The notes: a model not told the origin generated them from the sequence alone. Numbered from the stretch's first letter, positions 7,356-15,367 are shown. The stretch: 21,192 bases of DNA from Bordetella parapertussis (GCA_945862495.1 CAMAYM010000042.1:1-21192); one strand, 5' to 3'. Translations and numbers: made by a program.

Positions 7356-9644
7356 ATGGCCTTTCCCGGACTTCGTTATGCATCATCCGGGTTATTGGCC
7401 GCCCTTCGTGTTGGCTCTCGTCTGACACGAAGACCCACTGAACAAGAAAGGCTCGGTGCAGTGTCTGGGTCAGCGACGCCCGTCACGACAGAAACAGAAC
7501 CTGCGGTCGCATCGATGGCCTCGCTCCAGCTTTTGCTTGATGGTTATTTAGATGCAAAAGACGTCGCGCTTGTTCGCGACGCATATCGTTTTTCTGATCA
7601 GGCGCATCTTGGTCAGTTTCGTTCAAGCGGCTCTCCCTACATCAGTCATCCGATTTCAGTCGCTGAAATATGCGCAGGCTGGAAACTAGATGTGGATGCA
7701 ATACGGGCGGCGCTATTGCATGATGTCATGGAAGACCAAGACATCGCAAAGCAAGAGTTATTAGAAAAATTTGGTCCTGAAGTCGCTGAGCTCGTAGATG
7801 GACTTTCAAAACTAGACAGACTCGAATTCGCAAGCAAAGCACAACAGCAAGCTGAAAGCTTTAGAAAGATGTTATTGGCAATGGCGCGTGATATCCGTGT
7901 CATTCTTATCAAGCTCGCAGATCGTCTACACAATATGCGAACGCTTGATGCGGTGAGCCCACAAAAACGTCGACGCGTAGCGCGTGAAACGCTTGATATT
8001 TATGCCCCCATTGCGCATCGCTTGGGTCTCAATGCCTTATACCGAGAGTTACAGGATCTTTGTTTTGCTGCGATCTATCCCAATCGCTACGAAGTCTTGG
8101 AAAAGGCTGTGATGGCAGCACGCGGTAATAGACGCGAAGTACTTACACGCATTGATGAACAAGTCAGAGCGGCACTTCCTGCGGCAGGTATAGAGAGTGA
8201 AGTGCGCGGTCGTGAAAAAACACTTTATGCCATCTACAACAAGATGGTGAAACAAAAGAAAAGTTTATCTAATGTTTTAGATATTTATGGATTTCGTGTG
8301 ATCGTAAGATCTTTGCCTGAATGCTATATGGCGATGGGTATTGTTCATCAGCTCTACCGCCCTGTTCCAGGTAAGTTTAAAGATTACATCGCGATTCCAA
8401 AAATAAATGGTTATCAGTCTTTGCATACGACGCTCGTGGGTCCTTTTGGAACACCTATTGAGTTTCAATTTAGAACGCACGATATGCATCAAATCGCCGA
8501 AGAAGGCGTAGCGGCACATTGGTTATACAAAGGCGATCAGTCAAACCTCCAAGACATACAAAGCCGAACCAGTAAGTCTTTGCAATCTCTATTGGATATT
8601 CAGAGTCAAACGGGAGACTCGACGGAGTTTCTCGAACACGTCAAGGTAGATTTGTTTCCTGATGCGGTCTATGTGTTCACGCCCAAAGGTAAAATTGTTT
8701 CCTTGCCGCGTGGTGCCACTGTCATCGACTTTGCATATTCTATCCATACGGATGTTGGCAATCATGCTGTGGCTTCGAAAGTAAACGGCGAAGATGTTCC
8801 ACTTCGTACCGAACTTGCGAACGGTGATTCCATCTCGATTACGACTTCTCAAACCTCACGACCAAGCGCGCAATGGCTCAATTACGCGAGAACCGGTCGT
8901 GCGCGCTCAGAAATACGTCACTATCTCAGAACCGTGCAATATGACGAATCGGCTTCGTTTGGGGAGCGATTGCTGACACAAGCGCTCAATGAGTTAAAAC
9001 TCACTCTTCCAGCCAGTGAAGATCCTATTTGGGAAAAACTTGCTCGTTCGAGTGGCGCTAAATCTAGAGAAGAAATTCTTGCAGACATTGGCTTAGGCAA
9101 ACGATTGGCTGCGGTAGTAGCCAGAAGATTTGCGCCCGACCATCCTTTCATTGCGACCACCGCGGCCGCAGATGATGAAATGACATCGGCCAAATTAGCA
9201 CCGATACAAATTCATGGAAATGAAGGACAAGGTGTTCAACTTGCTCCCTGCTGTGGCCCGCTTCCTGGAGACCAAATCATTGCAGGCATTCGAGTCGGTC
9301 ACGGTCTCGTGGTGCACACGACCGAGTGCCCTGTCGCTTTGCGAGCGCGCACGAAAGAGCCGGAACGTTGGGTAGACGTCGCGTGGGATGAAGAAACAGC
9401 TAAACATTTGTCAGCACGTATTGAAATTGTCGCTAAAAATGAAAGAGGTGTTTTAAGCCGTATTGCTGCTGAGGTTGCGCAAGCGGACTCGAACATCATT
9501 CATGTCACGATGCATGATGATGCAATGGCGACAGTCGTGCTAAACCTAACTGTTCAAGTCGATAGCCGTCGTCATTTAGCGCAAGTATTTCGATCGATAC
9601 GACACGTTTCTCAAGTTGATAAGATCGTACGTACCAAAGGATAA
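7356..9644 (+). CDS. spoT: Bifunctional (p)ppGpp synthetase/hydrolase (SpoT/Rel)
   Basis: A 762-residue long RSH enzyme that makes and degrades the stringent-response alarmone. Residues 1-53 are a non-conserved extension. The HD hydrolase domain has SHPI at 97-100, HDVMED at 122-127 and KLADRLHNMRTL at 186-197, so hydrolysis looks intact. The synthetase domain spans about 240-395 with YGFRVIV, NGYQSLHT and EFQFRT. Its charge motif KFKD (340-343) is the RXKD type of bifunctional enzymes, not the EXDD type of synthetase-only RelA. The TGS domain is about 437-497, the conserved-cysteine region 630-662 (APCCGPLPGD) and the ACT domain about 687-760. ATG 7356 follows AGGA (7347-7350). The downstream gene's ribosome site overlaps its stop. 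Confidence 0.95.
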   Translation: MAFPGLRYASSGLLAALRVGSRLTRRPTEQERLGAVSGSATPVTTETEPAVASMASLQLLLDGYLDAKDVALVRDAYRFSDQAHLGQFRSSGSPYISHPISVAEICAGWKLDVDAIRAALLHDVMEDQDIAKQELLEKFGPEVAELVDGLSKLDRLEFASKAQQQAESFRKMLLAMARDIRVILIKLADRLHNMRTLDAVSPQKRRRVARETLDIYAPIAHRLGLNALYRELQDLCFAAIYPNRYEVLEKAVMAARGNRREVLTRIDEQVRAALPAAGIESEVRGREKTLYAIYNKMVKQKKSLSNVLDIYGFRVIVRSLPECYMAMGIVHQLYRPVPGKFKDYIAIPKINGYQSLHTTLVGPFGTPIEFQFRTHDMHQIAEEGVAAHWLYKGDQSNLQDIQSRTSKSLQSLLDIQSQTGDSTEFLEHVKVDLFPDAVYVFTPKGKIVSLPRGATVIDFAYSIHTDVGNHAVASKVNGEDVPLRTELANGDSISITTSQTSRPSAQWLNYARTGRARSEIRHYLRTVQYDESASFGERLLTQALNELKLTLPASEDPIWEKLARSSGAKSREEILADIGLGKRLAAVVARRFAPDHPFIATTAAADDEMTSAKLAPIQIHGNEGQGVQLAPCCGPLPGDQIIAGIRVGHGLVVHTTECPVALRARTKEPERWVDVAWDEETAKHLSARIEIVAKNERGVLSRIAAEVAQADSNIIHVTMHDDAMATVVLNLTVQVDSRRHLAQVFRSIRHVSQVDKIVRTKG

Positions 9645-9652
9645 TTTCTATT

Positions 9653-10321
9653 ATGTCAAAATCAGAAGTGATTGATCGGTCTCTCAATGCGATGGGTGAG
9701 CTTTTAATCTGGACGGATATTGCTCCAGAAAAAGAAGATGATTTTAATCAGTGGTACGACACTGAACATATGCTAGAGCGCGCGTCAATTCCGGGTTTTA
9801 AATGGTCAAGACGCTATCACTCTGAGACAGCCTCGAGGCCTTATTTAGCACTCTATCGCACAGAGACATTGCACGTTTTTTCTAGTGCTCCTTATCGCCA
9901 GGCTTTTGAAAATCAGACCCAATGGTCCGTGCGGAACTTTAGTGCAATGTTCAACACGAATAGACGCGTCAATGCGGTCACTGAGCTCTCAGGTGCGGGC
10001 ACAGGCGCATTCGTCAGCTTAGTCTGTTTAGGATCTGATCTTAATGCAGACGCAGCCTTGCCTTTGATGGATGCACTTTGTAAAGACGTGACTGGAGTTA
10101 TTGCCGTCCGAGTATTGACGCCAGACCCTAACTTATCGACCCCACTACCCTCTGAGGATCCTAGCAAAAGAGTATTGGAGCCATATTTAGTGATTGATAC
10201 GACAAGCTTGGCAAGCGCAGATGCGGCAGGGGCATGGATGGTCTCTCGACTCCAGCTAATTCCGCATCAACACCACAGCTTTAGGTTGCTCTGGGATCTG
10301 CGCGCCAGCGATTTAAAATAA
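9653..10321 (+). CDS. Unknown protein with two ferredoxin-like (dimeric alpha/beta barrel) halves
   Basis: No specific family is recognised. The 222-residue protein has no signal peptide or membrane segment. The first half (about 14-95) has the EthD/ABM-like pattern: a strand ELLIWTDI, a helix with DFNQWYDTEHMLER, then IPGFKWSRRY and YLALYRTE. The second half (about 115-218) looks like a degenerate copy of the same fold, with FVSLVCLG, a helix, GVIAVRVL, LEPYLVIDT and a final RLLWDLRA. Such folds occur in small oxygenases, dehalogenases and binding proteins, but no catalytic residues can be named. AAAGGA at 9637-9642 overlaps the spoT stop and precedes ATG 9653 by 10 bases, so it is probably co-expressed with spoT. 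ATG 9692 is an alternative start. Confidence 0.7.
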   Translation: MSKSEVIDRSLNAMGELLIWTDIAPEKEDDFNQWYDTEHMLERASIPGFKWSRRYHSETASRPYLALYRTETLHVFSSAPYRQAFENQTQWSVRNFSAMFNTNRRVNAVTELSGAGTGAFVSLVCLGSDLNADAALPLMDALCKDVTGVIAVRVLTPDPNLSTPLPSEDPSKRVLEPYLVIDTTSLASADAAGAWMVSRLQLIPHQHHSFRLLWDLRASDLK

Positions 10322-10344
10322 AACGTTGAGTGCTCGTCGGTGGC

Positions 10345-11418
10345 TTATTTCTTTACGTTATTTTTAAGCAACTTTCCAATGGTTTGGTTGTAGTCGGCGA
10401 CGCATACTTCCGTGCACCGCTCTGCCCACTTTGTTAAAACTTTTTGGGTTGAAATGCGTCTAAGAAACGCCAAATCAGCTTGCGTAGGGAGTACGAGTGT
10501 CATCTGCCCTCTCGGCACTGATAAGCATTCTTTGCTCCCAGTATTACACTCTATGCCGCGCTGATTCAGTTTTTCAGAAAAGATCCACAAACTGTCGATC
10601 AGATCTTTGATATTTGACTCAATAAAAACTTGTAAGGATTCGGGAAGTTTTCCCCAGGCATTCAAGTTGACAGCGTGGACTTCTTGATTCCATCCCACCG
10701 GTAAGGCATATAAGTGTGTCGAAACTGCATACCATTTGGCATTGAACCCTGTCGTTGCACCAGCAATCGCACAATGAATAGACTTGTTTTCGAGCGCCTG
10801 AAATACCTCTCTAAAGGGTAGATTCACACTTTTTGCCCCGAGCGCCTCCACCAGTTCGGCCTGAGTACGCGTGATTGTACGAATCGTTAAGCCTCGGAGA
10901 TCCGCCAGACTGCGGATCTCCGCTTGACAGAAAAATATCTGGGCGCCATAAGGTGCAATACCCAACAGCTTAACTTTGTTGACCGAATCAAAGTAAAGGC
11001 TAAGTACCGGAGTGAACGCGTGAGCAATCTCTCGAGCAGTCCTCGAGTCCGTTGCAAGTCCGGCAATATCCACAGCTTCAAGTAAAGGAATTGTGGGTGC
11101 ATAGTAAGAAAGCGGAAGCACACCAAACTCGATCACACCTTGACTCATTAAACCAAGAAGCTCTTGCCCCTTGAGTCCCATTTCATCAAAGCCTTTGATT
11201 TGCACTGCTAAAGGTGTCTTTGAGCGCTCAGGCAGCGTTCGAGTCCAAAAAGGACGCTCTACATCCAAATAGGGAAGACGGCTGCTAAGTCCGCCTACAA
11301 CACTGAGTTCGGTGGGTGGCAGAGGTTGCGCGTTCACGTGCACGGATAACCCCATCAGCAGTCCAAAAACTGAACAAAACAATATTGTGCGCGCGTACGC
11401 AAAGAATGAGATCATCAT
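10345..11418 (-). CDS. TRAP transporter periplasmic substrate-binding protein (DctP family)
   Basis: A 357-residue solute receptor of a TRAP transporter. ATG 11418 (or the next codon) starts a signal peptide with a hydrophobic core up to VNA, then mature QPLPP. The DctP fold shows in GLKGQELLGLMSQGVIEFG, APYGAQIFFC, SLADLRGLTIRT with the substrate-binding Arg region, and GWNQEVHAVNLNAW. The C-terminal part has two cysteine pairs (ECNTGSKEC and CTEVC) likely to be disulfides. The substrate is unknown; TRAP systems usually carry carboxylates. No DctQ or DctM membrane subunit is present in the window, so this is an orphan receptor here. A TTG at 11454 could extend the frame but fits poorly. It converges on the unknown gene 23 bases away. 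Confidence 0.88.
   Translation of the reverse strand: MMISFFAYARTILFCSVFGLLMGLSVHVNAQPLPPTELSVVGGLSSRLPYLDVERPFWTRTLPERSKTPLAVQIKGFDEMGLKGQELLGLMSQGVIEFGVLPLSYYAPTIPLLEAVDIAGLATDSRTAREIAHAFTPVLSLYFDSVNKVKLLGIAPYGAQIFFCQAEIRSLADLRGLTIRTITRTQAELVEALGAKSVNLPFREVFQALENKSIHCAIAGATTGFNAKWYAVSTHLYALPVGWNQEVHAVNLNAWGKLPESLQVFIESNIKDLIDSLWIFSEKLNQRGIECNTGSKECLSVPRGQMTLVLPTQADLAFLRRISTQKVLTKWAERCTEVCVADYNQTIGKLLKNNVKK
10895..10922. repeat. Perfect 11-bp inverted repeat inside the TRAP receptor gene
   Basis: CGGAGATCCGC (10895-10905) and GCGGATCTCCG (10912-10922) are exact complements around a 6-base loop. It covers the codons for EIRSLADLR, a conserved region of the receptor, so part of the symmetry may come from the protein repeat (EIR and DLR). 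Confidence 0.7.
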
Positions 11419-11532
11419 GGTTAATGATTTTAGCAAGGCTATGGTGAGACACAAGTAAAATAACTAACGTATGATCTAGGCAATATAAGGATTTTTGTGT
11501 TGGATTTCCCTTTATTTTCAGGAACTTGGTAA

Positions 11533-11894
11533 ATGGGCCGGGTTAGTCACCCCAGTAACGCAGTGGCATTTTCCTTCCCAGCACAGAAACCTCTTCTTGG
11601 TATTGGCGCGCTGCTACTTTCGCTTCTGCTACAGACGATGTTAGATGGAATGGGCAAGTGGATCATAGCGGCGTAGCGGGTGGAATTGGACATCTATTGC
11701 AAATTCAATCGTATCGCTTTGCGCCAGCCTCATTACTCGCGCCGTTTAAATACGTTCAGATTACGTTTGCCGCAACATTAGGATGGCTCGTTTGGGCGCA
11801 TTTGCCTGACTCGACGACTTGGAAAGGCATCGGAATCATTTGTGCAAGCGGTATCGTCAATAGCCTGATTGAATGGCGACGTAGTCGCACCTAG
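11533..11894 (+). pseudogene. Remnant of a DMT/EamA-family transporter (large internal deletion and frame change)
   Basis: Two pieces of one drug/metabolite transporter lie next to each other in different frames. From ATG 11533, 47 codons give an N-terminus with the first membrane segment (GIGALLLSLLLQTMLDGMGKW), ending at TAG 11674. From about 11670, in another frame, come GGIGHLLQIQSYRFAPASLLAPFKY, a membrane segment and GIVNSLIEWRR, which is the last part of EamA proteins, ending at TAG 11892-11894. Family members have about 290-300 residues and ten membrane segments, so some 180-200 codons are missing between the pieces. An AGGA (11520-11523) still precedes the ATG. The C-terminal piece alone could start at GTG 11658, but a two-to-three-segment product is unlikely to transport. 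Confidence 0.8.
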
Positions 11895-11909
11895 CGTAAT
11901 CACTGCTTT

Positions 11910-12581
11910 CTAAATAAGTCGTCCACCTTGCAGGATAATTTTTTGATTACATCGCGCAGCAAGAGAGATATCGTGCGTCACAAGCACCAGTGTGGTGTGC
12001 TGTTGCGCCGCTATTTCAAACATCAAATCGATAATAGTTGAGCCAGTCGTTTCATCAAGACTGCCTGTGGGCTCATCGGCAAAAATTAAAACTGGATGCT
12101 GAACAAATGCGCGAGCAATAGAGACACGCTGCTGCTCTCCTCCGGAAAGGGTTGAGGGATAATGATTTAAGCGAGAGCTCAAACCCACTCTCTCTAACAT
12201 TTTTATTGCAGGTTCAACTGCAGTCAATCCTGCAAGTTCAAGTGGCAGCATCACATTTTCAAGTGCGGTTAAGTTTGGCAGCAATTGAAATGACTGAAAA
12301 ACAAAACCTACGTGACTCGCCCTAAATGCAGCACGACCATCTTCATTCATGCTTGAAAGCGACTTTCCAAGCAAATGAACTTCTCCCGAGCTAGGCTGGT
12401 CCAAACCAGCAAGCAACCCAAGCAATGTTGATTTGCCCGACCCAGAAGCGCCCGTGATGGCAAGGGATTGCCCGGCAGCGACTGAAAAACTAACGTCATC
12501 TAAAATGCTCAGAATACCTGTCGCATCGGACACCTGCTTACTGAGCTTTTTGACTACTATCGCATTGGTGACAACATTCAT
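11910..12581 (-). CDS. ybbA: ABC transporter ATPase, YbbA/LolD-like
   Basis: A 223-residue ATPase of the MacB/LolD/YbbA group. Walker A GASGSGKST is at 44-52, the Q-loop at FVFQSFQLLPN (93-103), the signature LSGGEQQR at 145-152, Walker B VLIFADE at 164-170, the D-loop SLDE at 174-177 and the switch His203. Its position head to head with a TesA-like esterase matches the E. coli ybbA-tesA arrangement, which supports the YbbA name. The E. coli gene is followed by the permease ybbP; here no permease follows and the next sequence is the transporter remnant. The ATG (12581-12579) overlaps the divergent ATG of the esterase. No clear ribosome site is visible and no better start codon exists. Confidence 0.87.
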   Translation of the reverse strand: MNVVTNAIVVKKLSKQVSDATGILSILDDVSFSVAAGQSLAITGASGSGKSTLLGLLAGLDQPSSGEVHLLGKSLSSMNEDGRAAFRASHVGFVFQSFQLLPNLTALENVMLPLELAGLTAVEPAIKMLERVGLSSRLNHYPSTLSGGEQQRVSIARAFVQHPVLIFADEPTGSLDETTGSTIIDLMFEIAAQQHTTLVLVTHDISLAARCNQKIILQGGRLI

Positions 12582-13239
12582 GACAATACACTCTCGCTCT
12601 CGTCGTAAGTTCGGTCTAGGACTGTTAGGACTGATGCTTGGTTCAACACATTCAATTTACACGCACTCTCAACAACAGACCGTATCAACCCCATTTCGTA
12701 TTCTAATTGTTGGAGATAGTCTCTCTGCAGAATACGGCTTAAAACGTGGCTCAGGTTGGGTTGAGCTTTTAAAAAACACGCTGAAACAAACCCATCAGGC
12801 AATAGAAATTATCAATGCAAGCATCAGTGGAGACACCACTAGCGGTGGGCTTGCGCGTATTAAAACCCTATTAGAGCGAACAAAACCGAACATTGTTTTG
12901 GTTGAGCTTGGTGGCAATGACGCATTGAGAGGCTTACCTCTAACAATGACAAAAAACAATATGTTGGAAATGGTGCGTTTAATAAAAATGACGGGCGCTC
13001 AAGCTATTTTGGCCGGTATGCAAATACCTCCAAACTATGGCCGTGAATACACCACTGCATTTAAGGTTTTATTTGAAGAGGTCGCGCGCACTGAAAATAT
13101 TGCACTTATTCCTTTTTTTCTGGAAGGTATTGCAGAAAACGCTGCCATGTTTCAGGCCGACGCAATTCATCCTAACGAACAAGCACAACCAATTTTGATG
13201 GAAAATGTACGTAAGGTACTTGTTCCAATGCTCCGATAA
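12580..13239 (+). CDS. tesA: GDSL/SGNH esterase, TesA/arylesterase-like, exported
   Basis: An SGNH hydrolase of 219 residues acting on acyl esters or thioesters, as multifunctional TesA does. Block I GDSL has the nucleophile Ser47, block II has Gly84 in SGDT, block III GGND has Asn113, and DAIHPN supplies Asp194 and His197, so the catalytic set is complete. The N-terminus has SRRKFGL (7-13) and a hydrophobic stretch to about residue 20, resembling a twin-arginine signal; no good AXA cleavage site is seen. The frame is open further back to 12433, but that part is antisense to the ATPase gene, so ATG 12580 is chosen. It ends four bases from the convergent ppiD stop. Confidence 0.9.
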   Translation: MTIHSRSRRKFGLGLLGLMLGSTHSIYTHSQQQTVSTPFRILIVGDSLSAEYGLKRGSGWVELLKNTLKQTHQAIEIINASISGDTTSGGLARIKTLLERTKPNIVLVELGGNDALRGLPLTMTKNNMLEMVRLIKMTGAQAILAGMQIPPNYGREYTTAFKVLFEEVARTENIALIPFFLEGIAENAAMFQADAIHPNEQAQPILMENVRKVLVPMLR

Positions 13240-13243
13240 ACCG

Positions 13244-15208
13244 TTAGAGTTTCGCAGCGTCAAGCTCACCGCTAATCAGCTTACCGGCATCGGGCAACAT
13301 TTTGACTTTGTACTCCTGACGCAATACTTTCAGTGCAGCTTGCTCTTCAGCAGCACCCCAAGCTTGAGAAAGTTGGGCTTGCAATTGAGCAATTTGACCC
13401 GCTTCCGGTGCAGGACCTGCCTCAACCTTTGAAAGTCTAAAGACAGTATATTGGTCTGAACCTTTAGCACCGATATAACTCGGCAAAGGCTTTGCCATCG
13501 CAGACATCACGGCCTCAAGCTGTTCACGGGTCAGCGACGAAGGCTGTTGGCGTGTCACTTCAACAGCGGATTCAAAATCTTTGACTTCGCTGTCTGGCGC
13601 GGCTTTAAACGCCTCGAGTACGCGCAGACCTGCTGACGTTGCCGCAGCGAGTGCGCGCTCATCAACTAAACGTTGCTTGATTTGCGCAGACACTTCGCTC
13701 AAAGCAGGAACATGTGATGGATAAATTGCTGATACGCGAAGGGCCACAATGACGTCAGGAGAAACTTCGATCACACCAGAATTGAGTTTTTCTTTAAATA
13801 CGTCAGAGGAGAACACCGCCTGTCGCACCTTAAGATTGCCTAAAATGCTTTGATCCTCTTCGGAAATTTCAGCCGCGCCGCGTTGTGTTGCAGGTAACAG
13901 ACCCTCTCTCGTGAGACCTTTCACAGTACGGACGGGTAAATTAAGCGCAGTCGCAATGGGAGCAAGGCTATCTCGCTGATCATAAACGAGGCTGGTGAGC
14001 TTGCTACCTAGCTGAGCAAACTGCTCAGCAGCAAGCTGTTTACGAATCTCATTGGCAATATCGTCTTTCACTTCTGCGAAAGGCTTTACAGAGGCTGGTT
14101 GAATATCCACAACGTTGATCACATGAAAGCCAAAAGGACTCTCCACCACACCTGAGATCTTGCCACGATCCAACTCAAAAACAGCCGTTTCTACTTGGGG
14201 GACAAGCATATTTTTGCTAATCCAGCCAAGATCTCCACCCTGATTGGCAGACCCCGAATCTTGTGAAAACTCTTTGGCAAGTGCTGCGAAAGACTGCGGC
14301 GTCGCTGCCGCACGTTTGGCAATGTCCTCTGCTTTTGTGCGTGCCTGCGCCTTGACCGCGTCATTCGCAGATGCAGGTAACTCAACCAGAATATGGCTCA
14401 CACGACGACGCTCAGGTTGACCGTAGCGTGTTTGGTTTTGCTTATAAAAGCTCTGTAAATTGTCATCCGAAACTTTGATGTCTTTGGACGCGGCTTGCTC
14501 ATTCAAGACCACAAACTGCACTTCAACATTTTCAGGAACGAGAAGTTTTGCCTGATTGCTGTCGTACCATTTTTTGATGTCCTCATCCGTGACACTGACA
14601 GATTGAGTAAAGTCCTTTGCTGCAAAAATGCGACGTTCGACCGTGCGTTTTTCGGTCAGCAACGCAAGAATTTTTTCAGCAACCTCGGCAGGTACACGTG
14701 CAGTCAAACCAATCGGTTGAAGCACTTGCGCAATGGCCAGGTCACGTCTTAAGCCCAGCTCAAAGGTCGTCGGGTTCATGCCTTGAGCCGCTAATACGTC
14801 GCGGTAACGCTGGGAGGAAAACTGTCCATTTTCCTGAACCGCCGGGATGGCTGCGATCGTGCGACGCAATGTTTCGTCAGAAACCGAATATCGGCCTTTT
14901 GCTGCAGCAAGTGCGACCGTGCGTTCATCAATCATGCGATTGAGGAGTTGCTCACGAAACTCAGCCGTATCAAAGGCGGCCGGATCAAACTGACTGCCGA
15001 GGGCATTGCGATACTGTTCAAGTTGCGCAGTTCTTGCCTGATTGAACTCTCCTAAGGTGATGGGTTGATCCCCAACAGTCACCAGTTCAGGTTCGCTGGC
15101 CATAAAACCAGAATAGCCTTGCACGCCAAAGAAGACGAAGGAAGGAACGATCAGGAGCAACAAAATGAGTTGCATCCAACGCTGATGATTACGAATGAAA
15201 TCAAACAT
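13244..15208 (-). CDS. ppiD: Periplasmic folding factor PpiD (SurA_N/parvulin-type)
   Basis: A 654-residue inner-membrane-anchored chaperone that works on outer-membrane and secreted proteins leaving the Sec translocon. The start MFDFIRNHQRWMQ is followed by one membrane segment (about 12-28, LILLLLIVPSFVFFGVQGY) with the rest in the periplasm. A SurA-like chaperone domain covers about 30-250. One parvulin (PpiC) domain covers about 270-370, with RRVSHILVEL, GGDLGWISK and SPFGFHVINV. The C-terminal half is a second PpiD-type chaperone region. ATG 15208 matches the family start; a GTG at 15223 adds five residues and is less likely. Divergent from rlmJ over 163 bases and tail to tail with the esterase gene. 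Confidence 0.94.
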   Translation of the reverse strand: MFDFIRNHQRWMQLILLLLIVPSFVFFGVQGYSGFMASEPELVTVGDQPITLGEFNQARTAQLEQYRNALGSQFDPAAFDTAEFREQLLNRMIDERTVALAAAKGRYSVSDETLRRTIAAIPAVQENGQFSSQRYRDVLAAQGMNPTTFELGLRRDLAIAQVLQPIGLTARVPAEVAEKILALLTEKRTVERRIFAAKDFTQSVSVTDEDIKKWYDSNQAKLLVPENVEVQFVVLNEQAASKDIKVSDDNLQSFYKQNQTRYGQPERRRVSHILVELPASANDAVKAQARTKAEDIAKRAAATPQSFAALAKEFSQDSGSANQGGDLGWISKNMLVPQVETAVFELDRGKISGVVESPFGFHVINVVDIQPASVKPFAEVKDDIANEIRKQLAAEQFAQLGSKLTSLVYDQRDSLAPIATALNLPVRTVKGLTREGLLPATQRGAAEISEEDQSILGNLKVRQAVFSSDVFKEKLNSGVIEVSPDVIVALRVSAIYPSHVPALSEVSAQIKQRLVDERALAAATSAGLRVLEAFKAAPDSEVKDFESAVEVTRQQPSSLTREQLEAVMSAMAKPLPSYIGAKGSDQYTVFRLSKVEAGPAPEAGQIAQLQAQLSQAWGAAEEQAALKVLRQEYKVKMLPDAGKLISGELDAAKL

Positions 15209-15289
15209 AAATGAGTCGCACACCTATAGAGTAAGCCGCGGAAGTTTAACACTCGCTTGCGTTATGCTTGAAGTCCTTTATTTTTGGTG

Positions 15290-15317
15290 CTGACAACAAG
15301 GGTTAGACTGTTATAGA
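15290..15317 (+). promoter_or_regulatory. Likely sigma-70 promoter for rlmJ
   Basis: CTGACA (15290-15295) differs from the -35 consensus at one base. A 16-base spacer leads to TATAGA (15312-15317), preceded by an extended -10 TG (15309-15310). It lies 54 bases before the rlmJ start. No comparably good promoter for ppiD was found on the other strand in this 163-base intergenic region. Confidence 0.42.
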
Positions 15318-15361
15318 TTTGTTATCGATTAGAACTATTTTCTAAGTTTTGCTTTACCCTC

Positions 15362-15367
15362 GGAGAG
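15362..15367 (+). promoter_or_regulatory. Shine-Dalgarno GGAGAG fixing the TTG start of rlmJ
   Basis: GGAGAG at 15362-15367 ends 4 bases before TTG 15372. Together with the conserved N-terminus this decides the unusual start codon. Confidence 0.7.

Noticed and set aside
7563..7582. GTCGCG/CGCGAC inverted repeat in spoT
   Set aside because: Only 6-7 pairs with a 6-base loop; expected by chance in 21 kb.
10315..10364. AT-rich inverted repeat between the unknown gene and the TRAP receptor gene
   Set aside because: The arms (AAAATAAAACGT and ACGTTATTTT) pair imperfectly over a long loop, too weak to call a terminator.
11658..11894. A separate 78-residue small membrane protein from GTG 11658
   Set aside because: The residues match the C-terminal end of EamA transporters, and the matching N-terminal end lies just upstream in another frame, so a decayed transporter explains both.
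12433..12579. Upstream extension of the esterase frame
   Set aside because: It is antisense to the N-terminal half of the ABC ATPase including its Walker A region; the signal-like N-terminus begins at 12580.
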